Source of the DNA: Bacillus sp. EAC
GTDB taxonomy: Bacteria; Bacillota; Bacilli; Bacillales; Bacillaceae_G
Assembly: GCF_002156875.1 (NCBI RefSeq)
Contig: NZ_NCSY01000002.1
Span: forward strand, 372,001 to 436,000
Direction: 5' to 3'
Length of the DNA stretch: 64,000 nt
Numbering within the stretch: position 1 is the stretch's first letter; each line of letters begins with the position of its first letter. A model generated the notes under the pieces. The model had not been told where the DNA came from and made no database searches. It saw only the letters and a program-made list of their open reading frames with translations. The translations under genes were made by a program, and so were the position numbers. This document shows positions 45,036 through 53,777 of the stretch, one piece after another.

Positions 45036-45845
45036 TTATTCTTGAGTTTTATTCATATCTGATTCTTGACCATTTGAATCTGTATTACTACCATTAGATT
45101 CGCTGTCAGATAAGTTACCAGATGTGTTCATTGTATTTGAATCTTTTGTTTCGCTTTTGTTATTTTCAGCATTGATAATTGCTGATACATCTTGTCCTTG
45201 GTATTTCTCAGGATTTACTGCTACACCATCTTTACGTAATTCGAAATGTACATGTACTCCATTTTCTTTACCGATTAATGCAGTTCCAGCAACACCTAAT
45301 GCTTGTCCTTGCGTAACTTTTGATCCAACTTCAACACTTACAGATTTTAAGCTTTGGTAATATGAAACTAACCCATTTCCATTATCGACTTCAATAATGT
45401 ATCCTAATTGAGCATCTTTTTGAGCTTTCGTAACAGTACCACTTAGTGCTGCTGTAACTCCAAACTCTTTACCATTCTTATCAACTAGATCCATACCAGT
45501 ATTAATTGAGTAAGTTGTATCGTCCATTTGAATTAAAGATTGTTGTTGCTCTTCTTTAGACGCTGAATCATCATAGAAATGACTCTTAACTTGAACTGTT
45601 GTGTCCTTAGCTACTGGATAAGTTAATTTTTCCTCAGTTTTTGAAACTGGTACAGCATCTGGCTCTTGATTTCGATCAACTACTGTTCCTGTTTGATTAG
45701 TTGTAGGAGCATTACTATATTGATACCATAACGCACCTGTTAAAATTACTGCTGCACTTACTAAATAAATTGCTGGTACTACCCAACGCTTTCTTAACAT
45801 CTTAACGACTTTTTGAGAAGTTTTTTTGTTTTGTTCCTCTCTCAT
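45036..45845 (-). CDS. spoIIQ: Forespore protein SpoIIQ (degenerate LytM/M23 domain)
   Basis: A 269-residue single-pass membrane protein made in the forespore, where it docks with SpoIIIAH across the septum. A basic start (REEQNKKTSQKV) leads to one membrane segment (WVVPAIYLVSAAVILTGALW) and an M23-like domain. The first zinc-ligand motif reads YSINTGMDL, with Asn in place of His, while HVHFEL is kept; loss of the first His is known for SpoIIQ and removes peptidase activity. A Ser/Asn-rich tail of about 45 residues follows. ATG 45845 with AGAGGTGAT upstream is used; the TTG at 45872 is not. Confidence 0.92.
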   Translation of the reverse strand: MREEQNKKTSQKVVKMLRKRWVVPAIYLVSAAVILTGALWYQYSNAPTTNQTGTVVDRNQEPDAVPVSKTEEKLTYPVAKDTTVQVKSHFYDDSASKEEQQQSLIQMDDTTYSINTGMDLVDKNGKEFGVTAALSGTVTKAQKDAQLGYIIEVDNGNGLVSYYQSLKSVSVEVGSKVTQGQALGVAGTALIGKENGVHVHFELRKDGVAVNPEKYQGQDVSAIINAENNKSETKDSNTMNTSGNLSDSESNGSNTDSNGQESDMNKTQE

Positions 45846-45950
45846 CCTTATCACCTCTGCAATCATTTTCAACAGATTCGTGAAATTATATACGCAATTT
45901 AGAAAATTTTAGTTCGACAAAATTCTTATTTTTCCACACAATTTATCAAC

Positions 45951-46037
45951 TAATCCACAATTCATTAGCTAAATACTAACAATTGTTACCAACTTATACA
46001 CAGTTTCATACAACTTATACACAATATTTGTGGATAA
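45951..46037. other. DnaA-box cluster upstream of spoIIQ
   Basis: Three sites match TTATNCACA exactly: TTATACACA at 45994-46002 and 46015-46023 on the plus strand and TGTGGATAA (a TTATCCACA box on the minus strand) at 46029-46037. TAATCCACA at 45951-45959 differs at one position. All lie in AT-rich DNA between spoIIQ and the T-box leader, with spacings of two helical turns or less between the three exact sites. Confidence 0.65.
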
Positions 46038-46208
46038 GTGCCATATCTAACTACTTTTATGTAAATATAAAAATGCTAATATATTTTTCTTGCATTTTTT
46101 ATTCATACAAAATATAATCATTTCTACAAGCTTGTTAGATAAAAAAAACAATTAAGGCCAAAAAAATATTAACTTTAAAATTTAATTTCTGTTTAAATAA
46201 ATTTCTTT

Positions 46209-46520
46209 GCGATGATGAAGAAGAGTAGATTATATGAAAGTTTCAGAGAGCTGACGGTTGGTGCGAGTCAGTACGGACATATTTTTGAATGGGCTTCTGA
46301 GCAACTAGACCGAACCATTACAGGTGCAGTAGGCTCTGGCGGATGTCTCACCGATAAAAGAGACAGGTATTCAAACTTTTGTTTCGATACTGCTTTTTGT
46401 CACAAAGTAGTTCAATTCATTTGTTTTGATACTGTAAAGTGAGTCTAAATCGGTTTTAGACTAATTAAGGTGGCACCACGGGAGTCCTCGTCCTTTTTAT
46501 AAGGCGGGGATTCTTTTTTT
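46209..46520 (+). promoter_or_regulatory. T-box riboswitch, tryptophan (UGG) specifier
   Basis: A complete T-box leader. Stem I has AGTAGA near its base, CAGAGAGC on the 5' side, GGTTGGTGCGAG and the closing GGGCTTCTGAGC on the 3' side; directly before the latter is GAA-TGG, so the specifier codon is UGG (46290-46292), read by tRNA-Trp. The T-box core AGGTGGCACCACGGG lies at 46468-46482; its UGGC bulge pairs with GCCA, fitting the G discriminator of tRNA-Trp. The terminator GAGTCCTCGTCC / GGCGGGGATTC with a T-run ends at about 46520. Uncharged tRNA-Trp should let transcription through to the OppA-like gene. Confidence 0.92.
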
Positions 46521-46544
46521 GTGCCCAAAAAGGAGATATTACAC

Positions 46545-48167
46545 ATGTTATTTAATAAAAAGAGTTTTTTATCAATCATATTATTACTTTCACTTTCTTT
46601 AACTGCTTGTAGTAAACAAGCTACTCAAGGTCAAAATGTATCCGGAAGTCACACGTTACAATTAATGGATACTTCCGATATAGTAAGTCTTGATAGTTCA
46701 CTTGCTTTAGATGGTCCTTCTTTAAATGCATTAAATAGTGTAATGGAAGGTCTTTATATGCCAAATGAAAAAGGTGAATACGTACCTGCAGCAGCACTTT
46801 CTCATAAAGTCAGCAAGGATGGTAAAGTCTATACATTCACCTTAAGAGACGCTAACTACTCAAACGGGGATAAAGTTACAGCAAAAGATTTTGTTTTTGC
46901 TATGAGAAGAGCAATTGATCCAAAAACAAAAGCACAATTTGCATATGATTTATATGATATTAAAAATGCAAAGGCAATTAACGAAGGAAAGTTATCTGTG
47001 GATAAGCTTGGGGTAACTGCATTAGATGATAAAACATTAGAAATAAAATTAGAACGTGCTATTCCTTACTTTATTCAATTAACAAGTTTACCAATGTATT
47101 TCCCATTAAACGAAAAGTTTGTAAAGGAACAAGGAAATAAATATGGTTTAGAGGCAGACACGACTTTATACAACGGCCCATATGTTGTAAGTAAATGGGA
47201 ACATGAAACTGGATTTACAATGAAAAAGAATCCTCAGTATTACGATAAAAACAATGTTGATATAAATGAGATTGATGTAAAGCTCATGAAAGAAACGTCT
47301 ACAGCAGTCAACCTTTATGAAACTGGACAACTTGATCAAGCTATTATTGATTCAAGTGTCATTGATCGCTACAAGGACAATAAAGAACTACACAAACTAG
47401 CTATGCCAATTGTTTCATATATTAGCTTTAATCAAAAAAATTCATTTTTAGCTAATGAAAAAGCTCGTAAAGCAATTGCAAATGGATTCAATAAAGAAGA
47501 TATTAGTAAAGTTATCTTAAATGATGGATCGATTCCTACTGATCGAATTATCCCTAAAGGACTTGTAAAAGATTCAAAGGGTACTGATTTTGTTGAATCA
47601 ACAACTCACTCATCGACAATTAAATTAGACGCTGCAAAGACACTATTTAAAGAAGCTTTATCTGAGACTGGAAAATCTTCAGTTACAATTTCATTATTAG
47701 TAAGCGATAGTAATACTTCACGTAAAATCGGTGAGTACATCAAATCTCAATTAGAAACAAACTTAAAAGGATTAACTGTCGACATCACTGTTCAGCCTGC
47801 TCAGCAAAAGTTCGAATTAAGAACGCAAGGTGATTACGATCTATCTCTTGATACTTGGGGAGCTGACTATCCTGACCCTACAACCTATTTAGAGTTATTT
47901 ACATCTACATCAGCATTAAATGTGTTAAGTTTTAAAAATAAGCAATATGATGACTTCTTACACAATGCAAATACTGTAAGCATTCAAAATGAAAAAGAAC
48001 GAAATCAAATGCTGCACAATGCTGAAGATCTTTTATTAAATGATTCAATTATCGCCCCTGTTTATCAGGCAGGATACGTATATTTACAAAAGTCTAATGT
48101 AAGTGGCATTGAAGTCCGACCTTTTGTTGGCTATTTTTACTACAAATATGCTGGAAAACAAAACTAA
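46545..48167 (+). CDS. oppA: Oligopeptide-binding lipoprotein, OppA family
   Basis: A 540-residue extracytoplasmic solute-binding lipoprotein of family 5. The lipobox is LSLTACSKQ with the lipidated Cys near residue 22. Family features include GLYMPNEKGEYVPAAA, YTFTLRDANYSNGDKVTAKDF (shown here in part), YNGPYVVSKW and LDTWGADYPDPTTYLELF. It captures peptides for an ABC importer; no permease or ATPase genes lie nearby, so it must share an importer encoded elsewhere. ATG 46545 has AAGGAGA eight bases upstream; the GTG at 46521 is within the terminator loop. It is controlled by the Trp T-box directly upstream, so it is predicted to scavenge Trp-containing peptides in Trp starvation. Confidence 0.9.
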   Translation: MLFNKKSFLSIILLLSLSLTACSKQATQGQNVSGSHTLQLMDTSDIVSLDSSLALDGPSLNALNSVMEGLYMPNEKGEYVPAAALSHKVSKDGKVYTFTLRDANYSNGDKVTAKDFVFAMRRAIDPKTKAQFAYDLYDIKNAKAINEGKLSVDKLGVTALDDKTLEIKLERAIPYFIQLTSLPMYFPLNEKFVKEQGNKYGLEADTTLYNGPYVVSKWEHETGFTMKKNPQYYDKNNVDINEIDVKLMKETSTAVNLYETGQLDQAIIDSSVIDRYKDNKELHKLAMPIVSYISFNQKNSFLANEKARKAIANGFNKEDISKVILNDGSIPTDRIIPKGLVKDSKGTDFVESTTHSSTIKLDAAKTLFKEALSETGKSSVTISLLVSDSNTSRKIGEYIKSQLETNLKGLTVDITVQPAQQKFELRTQGDYDLSLDTWGADYPDPTTYLELFTSTSALNVLSFKNKQYDDFLHNANTVSIQNEKERNQMLHNAEDLLLNDSIIAPVYQAGYVYLQKSNVSGIEVRPFVGYFYYKYAGKQN

Positions 48168-48195
48168 AAGCAGATATCGGATAACATTAATCAAG

Positions 48196-48232
48196 TAAAA
48201 AAAACAGACCCATTCCAGGTCTGTTTTTTTAA
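48196..48232. terminator. Bidirectional terminator
   Basis: AACAGACC-CATTCCA-GGTCTGTT with A- and T-runs on the two sides, between the convergent oppA and spoIID genes. Confidence 0.9.
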
Positions 48233-49245
48233 TTATTTTTCACTAGTCCTTGAATGTCTTTTTTACTTAACTTTGTGATCTCTATCCCGTTGTAGTAGTA
48301 CTTTACGATATCATCGAATAGCTTTCCTTGTTTTGCAAGTGCATTAGCTCCATATTGACTCATTCCTACACCGTGACCGTTTCCAATTGTAGTAATAATA
48401 ATTTCATCTGCATTTCTTTCCCACGTAAAATCTGTTGATCTCAACTCTAATTTTTCTCTAATTTCTCTACCTGTAATAATTTTTCCTCCGAAGTCTACTT
48501 GATCCACCCGATTACTTTCTGTTCTAGAAATTACCTTTCCTACTCCAGTTTTCGAATTAATTTTCACACCTAGTCTCTCTTCAAAGTCTTTAATTGTAAA
48601 AGATTTTTTTGCTATATAATTTGGGGCAACAGAATCCCATGGACTAGCGACACTTTTTAAATAAGGCAGGTCATTTTTCCAATAGTCTTCAGAGTTCTCT
48701 GTATAACCATTACTTGATGAGAAGAAAGATGCCGTTATAGGTTGTCCATTGTATGTTAAAATTTGACCAGTTGTAGCTTTCACGGCTTCTTCAATCTTTT
48801 TTATTTTTTGATTGTATTTTGCACCATATCTTTTCTTTAAATCGTCCCGATCCTGAAAAACTTGGAACTGAACTGTATCATTTACCATCGCACCATCATC
48901 CAATAGAGATCCCTCTTTTAAGCGTTTGACAATAAATGTTCTTGCACTTAGGCTTTGTGCCTTTAAAGCTTCTGGTTCGAATGATGCAGGCATCTCAGAG
49001 GCGACAACTCCCAAAACATATTCTTCAATTGGTAGTTTTTCGATTTTTTCTGTTTTTGTACGAAAAACTGAGATTTGTACTGCATCATTATTTGATGCTT
49101 CAACTTGGTTCGCTTTATTCTGTAATTGGTCAACTAATCTACCGTCCGTTTGGCTATGAAACGGAAGAACAAGTAATGTTGGTAAAATAATTACGACTGA
49201 GCATGTAGTGAGTCCTGCAGTAATCAATGTTTTAATTGATTTCAT
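48229..49245 (-). CDS. spoIID: Stage II sporulation protein D (lytic transglycosylase)
   Basis: A 338-residue membrane-anchored enzyme that cuts glycan strands denuded by SpoIIP during forespore engulfment. One N-terminal segment (IKTLITAGLTTCSVVIILPT) is followed by the SpoIID domain: PIEEYVLGVVASEMPASFEPEALKA holds the catalytic Glu in ASEMP, then AQSLSARTF, and VGMSQYGANALAKQG near the C-terminus. ATG 49245 has GGAGG at seven bases; 31 further in-frame codons upstream lack support. Its position after murA is as known in Bacillus. Confidence 0.93.
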   Translation of the reverse strand: MKSIKTLITAGLTTCSVVIILPTLLVLPFHSQTDGRLVDQLQNKANQVEASNNDAVQISVFRTKTEKIEKLPIEEYVLGVVASEMPASFEPEALKAQSLSARTFIVKRLKEGSLLDDGAMVNDTVQFQVFQDRDDLKKRYGAKYNQKIKKIEEAVKATTGQILTYNGQPITASFFSSSNGYTENSEDYWKNDLPYLKSVASPWDSVAPNYIAKKSFTIKDFEERLGVKINSKTGVGKVISRTESNRVDQVDFGGKIITGREIREKLELRSTDFTWERNADEIIITTIGNGHGVGMSQYGANALAKQGKLFDDIVKYYYNGIEITKLSKKDIQGLVKNN

Positions 49246-49410
49246 CGTTTTCCTCCTATCCATATCCATAAACATTAAAATTCGGCAATATTCTACTAAT
49301 TGCCGTTCTAATGCTAATTTATGAATATGGACAAGCAATTAGAACATATTTCAATTTATCTTTAGTCTGTTTTCAGAAACTTTGTTGCTATTTAAGGATG
49401 TAGTTATGTA

Positions 49411-49602
49411 AGATTTCCATTCTAGGATGCTCGCTTTCTAGTGGGGCGTACGTTGAACCTCCTCCTGGGCCACACGATGTGGGTCATGCATTCGTTACGG
49501 CAGTAAGTCGTGTGGTATTAGAATGTATACCTTTTTTGAACACTGAGGGGTCTCATCTTCCCGCTATTCCCACAGGAGCCTTCCACCTTTCGCACCAATC
49601 AT
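49411..49602 (-). repeat. Dispersed intergenic repeat, full-length copy 2
   Basis: The reverse complement of this region matches 25648-25837 along its whole length: GGCTCCTGTGGGAATAGCGG near one end, CATGACCCACATCGTGTGG in the centre, ACGTACGCCCC and GAAAGCGAGCATCCTAG near the other. The ends GATTGG / GGAAATC correspond to the inverted ends of copy 1. Several differences show that it is old. It lies in the gap between spoIID and murA. Confidence 0.8.
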
Positions 49603-49761
49603 TTTCCTTACTACAGTTTTCTGTAAGGAAACCTATATAAAAAAAACTAAAATCATAAAGAATAATCATTGATATAAATTAAAAGTATTATTTTTTGTTA
49701 TTTTTAGAATATTTATTATGTTTTATGCCTATAACTGTATAGTAGAAAGTGCTTCAATTAA
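49603..49761. other. Intergenic AT-rich region
   Basis: No gene, promoter or structured element recognised between the repeat and the murA terminator. A spoIID promoter should lie nearer 49300. Confidence 0.3.
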
Positions 49762-49815
49762 ATGCAAAAATGCCCGACTCATTGTGGGGTAACACAAAGA
49801 ATCAGGCATTTGATG
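49762..49815 (-). terminator. Terminator after murA
   Basis: In minus-strand reading AAATGCCTGATTC, loop with a GTTACCCCAC part, GAGTCGGGCATTT and TTGCATTT. Moderate T-tract. Confidence 0.75.
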
Positions 49816-49826
49816 GTTTTTTAAGT

Positions 49827-51131
49827 TTACGCTTGTAAGTCTTTAAGTGTTTCTTCTTGAATTGCTGTGCTTGGTTCGTTTACACGTTCAATGTCAGCTC
49901 CAAGTGCAGCAAGTTTTTCATGGAAGTTTACATATCCACGATCTAAATGTTTTAATTCAGTCACGCGGGTATAGCCATCAACAACAAGACCAGCAAGAAT
50001 TAATGATGCAGCAGCACGTAAATCCGTAGCAGCTACTTCTGCTCCTTGAAGATTGTTAGGACCTTGAATAATTGTTGAACGACCTTCAATTTTAATATTA
50101 GCGTTCATGCGGCGGAATTCTTCAACGTGCATGAAACGATTTTCAAATACTGTTTCAGTAATCATGCCTGTTCCATTAGCTTTTAACAGAAGTGCCATCA
50201 TTTGTGATTGCATGTCTGTTGGGAAGCCTGGATGAGGCATAGTTTTGATGTCTACAGGTTTTAAATTGTCCGTTCCAATTACGCGAAGACCTTCTTCCTC
50301 CTCGATAACTGTAACGCCCATTTCTCGCATTTTAGCGACAACCGAACTTAAATGTTCAGGAACCGCATTTTCAATTAAAACATTTCCATTTGTGATCGCT
50401 GCAGCAACCATAAATGTTCCTGCTTCAACACGGTCTGGAATAATATGATGAGTTGTACCAAATAATGTTGGTACACCTTCAATTCGAATAGTACCAGTAC
50501 CAGCACCACGAACTTTTCCACCCATTGAATTAATAAAGTTTGCTAAGTCAACGATTTCTGGTTCTTTAGCAGCATTTTCAAGTACTGTAGTTCCTTCAGC
50601 AAGAGCTGCAGCAGACATAATGTTTTCTGTTGCACCAACGCTTGGGAAATCTAAATAGATTTTTGCTCCTTTTAAACGGCCATTTGATTTTGCCTCAACA
50701 AAACCATTTCCAACCGTAATTTGAGCTCCCATTGCTTCAAATCCTTTTAAGTGCTGTTCAATTGGTCTAGATCCAATTGCACATCCACCTGGTAATGCTA
50801 CACGAGCATGACCGTTTCTCGCCAACAGAGGTCCCATTACAAGAATAGATGCTCGCATTTTACGAACATACTCAAATGGTGCTTCAACATGTAAGTCTTT
50901 AGAAGCATCAACTGTTACTGTATTATTTTTAAACTCAACCTCTGTATTTAAATTACGAAGAACTTCGTTAATCGTGTAAACATCAGATAGAGTTGGTACG
51001 TCGTGAATTATATTTTTTCCTTCACTAGCTAGTAGCGCTGCAGCAAGAACTGGTAAGACAGCATTTTTAGCACCTTCTACACGTACTGTGCCTTGAAGCT
51101 GTTTCCCGCCACGGACAATGATTTTATCCAA
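49827..51131 (-). CDS. murA: UDP-N-acetylglucosamine 1-carboxyvinyltransferase
   Basis: A 434-residue enzyme catalysing the first committed step of peptidoglycan synthesis, transfer of enolpyruvate from PEP to UDP-GlcNAc. It begins [25 protein letters not shown], with the active-site cysteine in [18 protein letters not shown] (near residue 117), the fosfomycin target; [14 protein letters not shown] and ENRFMHVEE are also conserved. Start is TTG with GGAGGGG upstream. It follows ywmB by 32 bases in the order ywzB-ywmB-murA(A)-spoIID. Confidence 0.95.
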   Translation of the reverse strand: MDKIIVRGGKQLQGTVRVEGAKNAVLPVLAAALLASEGKNIIHDVPTLSDVYTINEVLRNLNTEVEFKNNTVTVDASKDLHVEAPFEYVRKMRASILVMGPLLARNGHARVALPGGCAIGSRPIEQHLKGFEAMGAQITVGNGFVEAKSNGRLKGAKIYLDFPSVGATENIMSAAALAEGTTVLENAAKEPEIVDLANFINSMGGKVRGAGTGTIRIEGVPTLFGTTHHIIPDRVEAGTFMVAAAITNGNVLIENAVPEHLSSVVAKMREMGVTVIEEEEGLRVIGTDNLKPVDIKTMPHPGFPTDMQSQMMALLLKANGTGMITETVFENRFMHVEEFRRMNANIKIEGRSTIIQGPNNLQGAEVAATDLRAAASLILAGLVVDGYTRVTELKHLDRGYVNFHEKLAALGADIERVNEPSTAIQEETLKDLQA

Positions 51132-51163
51132 GCTTTTCCCCTCCGTGTCCTAAAATAGATCTA

Positions 51164-51883
51164 TCAATATTCTACTGTTATAATCGGTGTTCCAATAATA
51201 ATTGTTTTCGATTCATCAACCTTGTTTTCACGTATTGCAATTTGTAAATTAATTTTTTTGCCATTTGCAACTAGAGCGTCATTCCACTGTTCAGTATATG
51301 CTGAGACAGAGACGAATGCCCCTTCTTTTATTTCTTCAATTTTTTTAGCTTTAAATGTCTCCAAAAAATCATTTTTTATACCCTGCAAAACACCTTCAAG
51401 TTTACCACCCATTGTCCCTTTAATACAAGTAAAAAAAGTAGGTTCTTTACTAAAAATATTTTCCAATGAATTCTTTAAGATCATTTTTGTTTCATTTTCT
51501 GTTTGCTGGTCCCATTTCGTCCCGTTTAGTTCATAAATTACATAGCTACTATTGTCACTAGTAGATGTTACAACTACTCTTTCCGTGACAAAAGTATGTT
51601 GTTTCAGACCAATTATTTTTGATTGTTCTTTGTTTACAGTCCATTTGAAATCTTTCAAATTATTCTTATATTTTCCAACAACTTTAGCCACCGAAGTATC
51701 TATTTTAGCCTCTCTAGCGTATAAATTCCAACTTGTAATTGAAATGTCTTTTTTATTTAATACATTTGCAAAACGGTTTAATTGACCAACTCCCGAATCC
51801 GCCAATCCAACCTTATTCGAGTAAAAAAACAAAGCAGATGCAAAACAAATTGTAATTAGAAATAAATAGACTATTTTTTTCAT
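51164..51883 (-). CDS. ywmB: YwmB-like exported protein
   Basis: A 239-residue protein with an N-terminal signal segment (KKIVYLFLITICFASALFFYS) and a body of the YwmB/DUF1779 family, known to fold like TATA-box binding protein; its role is not established. The context ywzB-ywmB-murA is conserved in Bacillus. The ATG at 51883 is preceded by AGGAGAGGGG, which is part of a leader hairpin (51891-51928). A promoter between ywzB and ywmB starts transcription just at that hairpin. Probably co-transcribed with murA. Confidence 0.82.
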   Translation of the reverse strand: MKKIVYLFLITICFASALFFYSNKVGLADSGVGQLNRFANVLNKKDISITSWNLYAREAKIDTSVAKVVGKYKNNLKDFKWTVNKEQSKIIGLKQHTFVTERVVVTSTSDNSSYVIYELNGTKWDQQTENETKMILKNSLENIFSKEPTFFTCIKGTMGGKLEGVLQGIKNDFLETFKAKKIEEIKEGAFVSVSAYTEQWNDALVANGKKINLQIAIRENKVDESKTIIIGTPIITVEY

Positions 51884-51884
51884 A

Positions 51885-51928
51885 AAAAATCCCCTCTCCT
51901 ACTTCCATTTTTCACAGGTAGCGAGGGG
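51885..51928 (-). promoter_or_regulatory. Leader hairpin overlapping the ywmB ribosome site
   Basis: In minus-strand reading CCCCTC-G-CTAC, a 15-base loop, GTAG-GA-GAGGGG followed by ATTTTTT and the ATG. The stem contains the AGGAG ribosome site. It could terminate, hide the ribosome site, or protect the 5' end of the ywmB-murA transcript. Confidence 0.5.
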
Positions 51929-51935
51929 TTTATAC

Positions 51936-51963
51936 TGTATAATCGTAACACACTTTTTGACAA
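51936..51963 (-). promoter_or_regulatory. Promoter of ywmB-murA
   Basis: In minus-strand reading TTGTCA (51958-51963), 16 bases, TATACA (51936-51941). The predicted transcript start is at the first bases of the leader hairpin. Confidence 0.55.
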
Positions 51964-51964
51964 A

Positions 51965-52201
51965 TTATTTAAAAAGATAAGTAATGTTTTTCGCATATTG
52001 TAAATAATCTAAGAAAAAACTGCTTACAGCAGAAGAAATCGTAATGGTTAACAACACCATAAAAAGTCTAATTTGGGCAATATGACCTTTTTTCATAATA
52101 CTTTCCCATTTAATTGCTGTTAATGCCCACCAAGTTAAAATAATGAAAAGTAAATGAACAATTATTGCTAATACTGACTCTGTCCCGACCAATGTTGCCA
52201 T
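51965..52201 (-). CDS. ywzB: YwzB-like small membrane protein (DUF1146)
   Basis: A 78-residue protein with two membrane segments (LAIIVHLLFIILTWWALTAI and IRLFMVLLTITISSAVSSFF) separated by KWESIMKKGHIAQ. Length, the central W-x-x-x-K pattern and position before ywmB and murA match the DUF1146/YwzB family, whose role is unknown. ATG 52201 with AAGGGGG seven bases upstream is preferred to the adjoining GTG. It follows the nuo operon terminator. Confidence 0.82.
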   Translation of the reverse strand: MATLVGTESVLAIIVHLLFIILTWWALTAIKWESIMKKGHIAQIRLFMVLLTITISSAVSSFFLDYLQYAKNITYLFK

Positions 52202-52227
52202 CACTTTTCCCCCTTCTCAAATAATCT

Positions 52228-52264
52228 AAAAGAAAAGGTGTAGGAATGCTCCTACACCTTTTCC
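52228..52264 (-). terminator. Terminator of the nuo operon
   Basis: In minus-strand reading AAAAGGTGTAGGA-GCAT-TCCTACACCTTTT then CTTTTAG: a perfect 13-bp stem directly after nuoN. Confidence 0.9.
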
Positions 52265-52277
52265 AATACTATTTATT

Positions 52278-53774
52278 TTACGCCATAAAGAAGTCTTTCA
52301 CAATGTCTAACTTATGAAATAGATCATAAGCTAAAGATGGTTTTACACCTAATAAAATTGTCATTACTGCACAAACTAAAATCACTATAACATGAGTTTT
52401 CGGAAGAGTGATTTTACGCTCCTCACCACTTCTAAAGAAAATATTTTGTAGGATGCCAAAGTAATAAAAATACGATATAACAGTTGTTAATAATAAGATA
52501 CCACCTAGTACATAAAATCCTTTTACAGGTACAAATGCGCCTAAAAAGATATTTAATTTCCCAATGAAACCGGCAGTAAGTGGTATACCTGCAAGTGATA
52601 AGACAAAAATTGTCATTGCAACTGCTAAATATGGGTTACTTTTCACAAGGCCAGCAAATGATGATAATGAATCAGTCCCTCTTTGCTGTTGAACATTATA
52701 GACAATTGTTAAAATACCGATTGTCATAAATGTGTAGGATAGTAAGTAAAACCAAATACTTTCAAACATAAATGGCGAAATACTTAGGAACGCTACAAGA
52801 ATATAACCACCATGTGCGATACCTGAATATGCCAACATACGTTTTAAGTTATTTTGTTTTAAAGCAATTGTATTCCCTACAATCATTGATAATGCGGCCA
52901 ATACGCCAACAACAGGCTGCATTACTTCAAATACAGATTTTTGTTGTTCCATCAATAGTGCTCCTGCAAACACTGATAAGAATATGCGAAGAACGATGAT
53001 AAATCCACCAGTTTTTGAAACCGTAGCTAAGAATGCTGTAACCGGCGTAGGTGCTCCTTCATAAACATCTGGTGCCCACATATGGAACGGTACTGAAGCA
53101 AGTTTAAATGAAAGTCCTACGAAGACTAATACAAACGATAGGATCAGTAGAAATTCATTACTACTCGCCACGCCTTGAGATAGCGCTAAATTCATTTCTG
53201 TGATATTTGTTGTACCCGTTAAGCCAAAAGTGTAGCTTAGACCAAATAATGTAATAGCGGTAGAAATACCACCATTTATTACATATTTAAGCGCCGCTTC
53301 TGAAGAACCCTCTCTTCTCTTTTGTATTCCAACTAAAATGTAAGAAGAAATAGAAAGTAGCTCTAAACCAACAAATAGCGTAATTAAATCACTGCTTGAT
53401 GCCATGTACATCGTACCAATTAAAGCAGTAATAAATAGCGTATAGTATTCCGAACGATCAGAGATTGATTTATCTCCAATTGCAAGTAATAAGATTAAGA
53501 TCGCTCCAATTAGTAAAATGGATTTAAATACTAATGAAAACGAATCAAGTTTAAATGTGCCAAATAATAAATTGACAGGCTCATGTGAGAATAAAGTAAT
53601 AAGCCAAATAAATGAAGCTACAACACTAATTAATCCAACCCAACCGATTACTTTACGGTCGATTTTTTTAGGTAAAACGAGTTCAAGGGTTAATAGAAGA
53701 AGTGCAGCAACGACTAGAACTATTTCAGGACCCATTGTTCCCCATTGAAATTCAGATAATGCTTTCCATGTCAT
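52278..53774 (-). CDS. nuoN: NADH-quinone oxidoreductase subunit N
   Basis: A 498-residue antiporter-like subunit of complex I with about 14 membrane helices. The family lysines and broken-helix regions are present: FVGLELLSISSYILVGIQKR early and FKLASVPFHMWAPDVYEGAPTPVTAF in the middle, then NLKRMLAYSGIAHGGYILV. It pumps protons in the distal membrane arm. It is the last gene of the operon, followed by a strong terminator. GAGGTG before ATG lies across the nuoM stop. Confidence 0.93.
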   Translation of the reverse strand: MTWKALSEFQWGTMGPEIVLVVAALLLLTLELVLPKKIDRKVIGWVGLISVVASFIWLITLFSHEPVNLLFGTFKLDSFSLVFKSILLIGAILILLLAIGDKSISDRSEYYTLFITALIGTMYMASSSDLITLFVGLELLSISSYILVGIQKRREGSSEAALKYVINGGISTAITLFGLSYTFGLTGTTNITEMNLALSQGVASSNEFLLILSFVLVFVGLSFKLASVPFHMWAPDVYEGAPTPVTAFLATVSKTGGFIIVLRIFLSVFAGALLMEQQKSVFEVMQPVVGVLAALSMIVGNTIALKQNNLKRMLAYSGIAHGGYILVAFLSISPFMFESIWFYLLSYTFMTIGILTIVYNVQQQRGTDSLSSFAGLVKSNPYLAVAMTIFVLSLAGIPLTAGFIGKLNIFLGAFVPVKGFYVLGGILLLTTVISYFYYFGILQNIFFRSGEERKITLPKTHVIVILVCAVMTILLGVKPSLAYDLFHKLDIVKDFFMA

Positions 53775-53777
53775 CTT

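Noticed and set aside
46212-46442. 76-codon open frame before the OppA-like gene
   Set aside because: It covers the T-box stem I, which fully explains the sequence.
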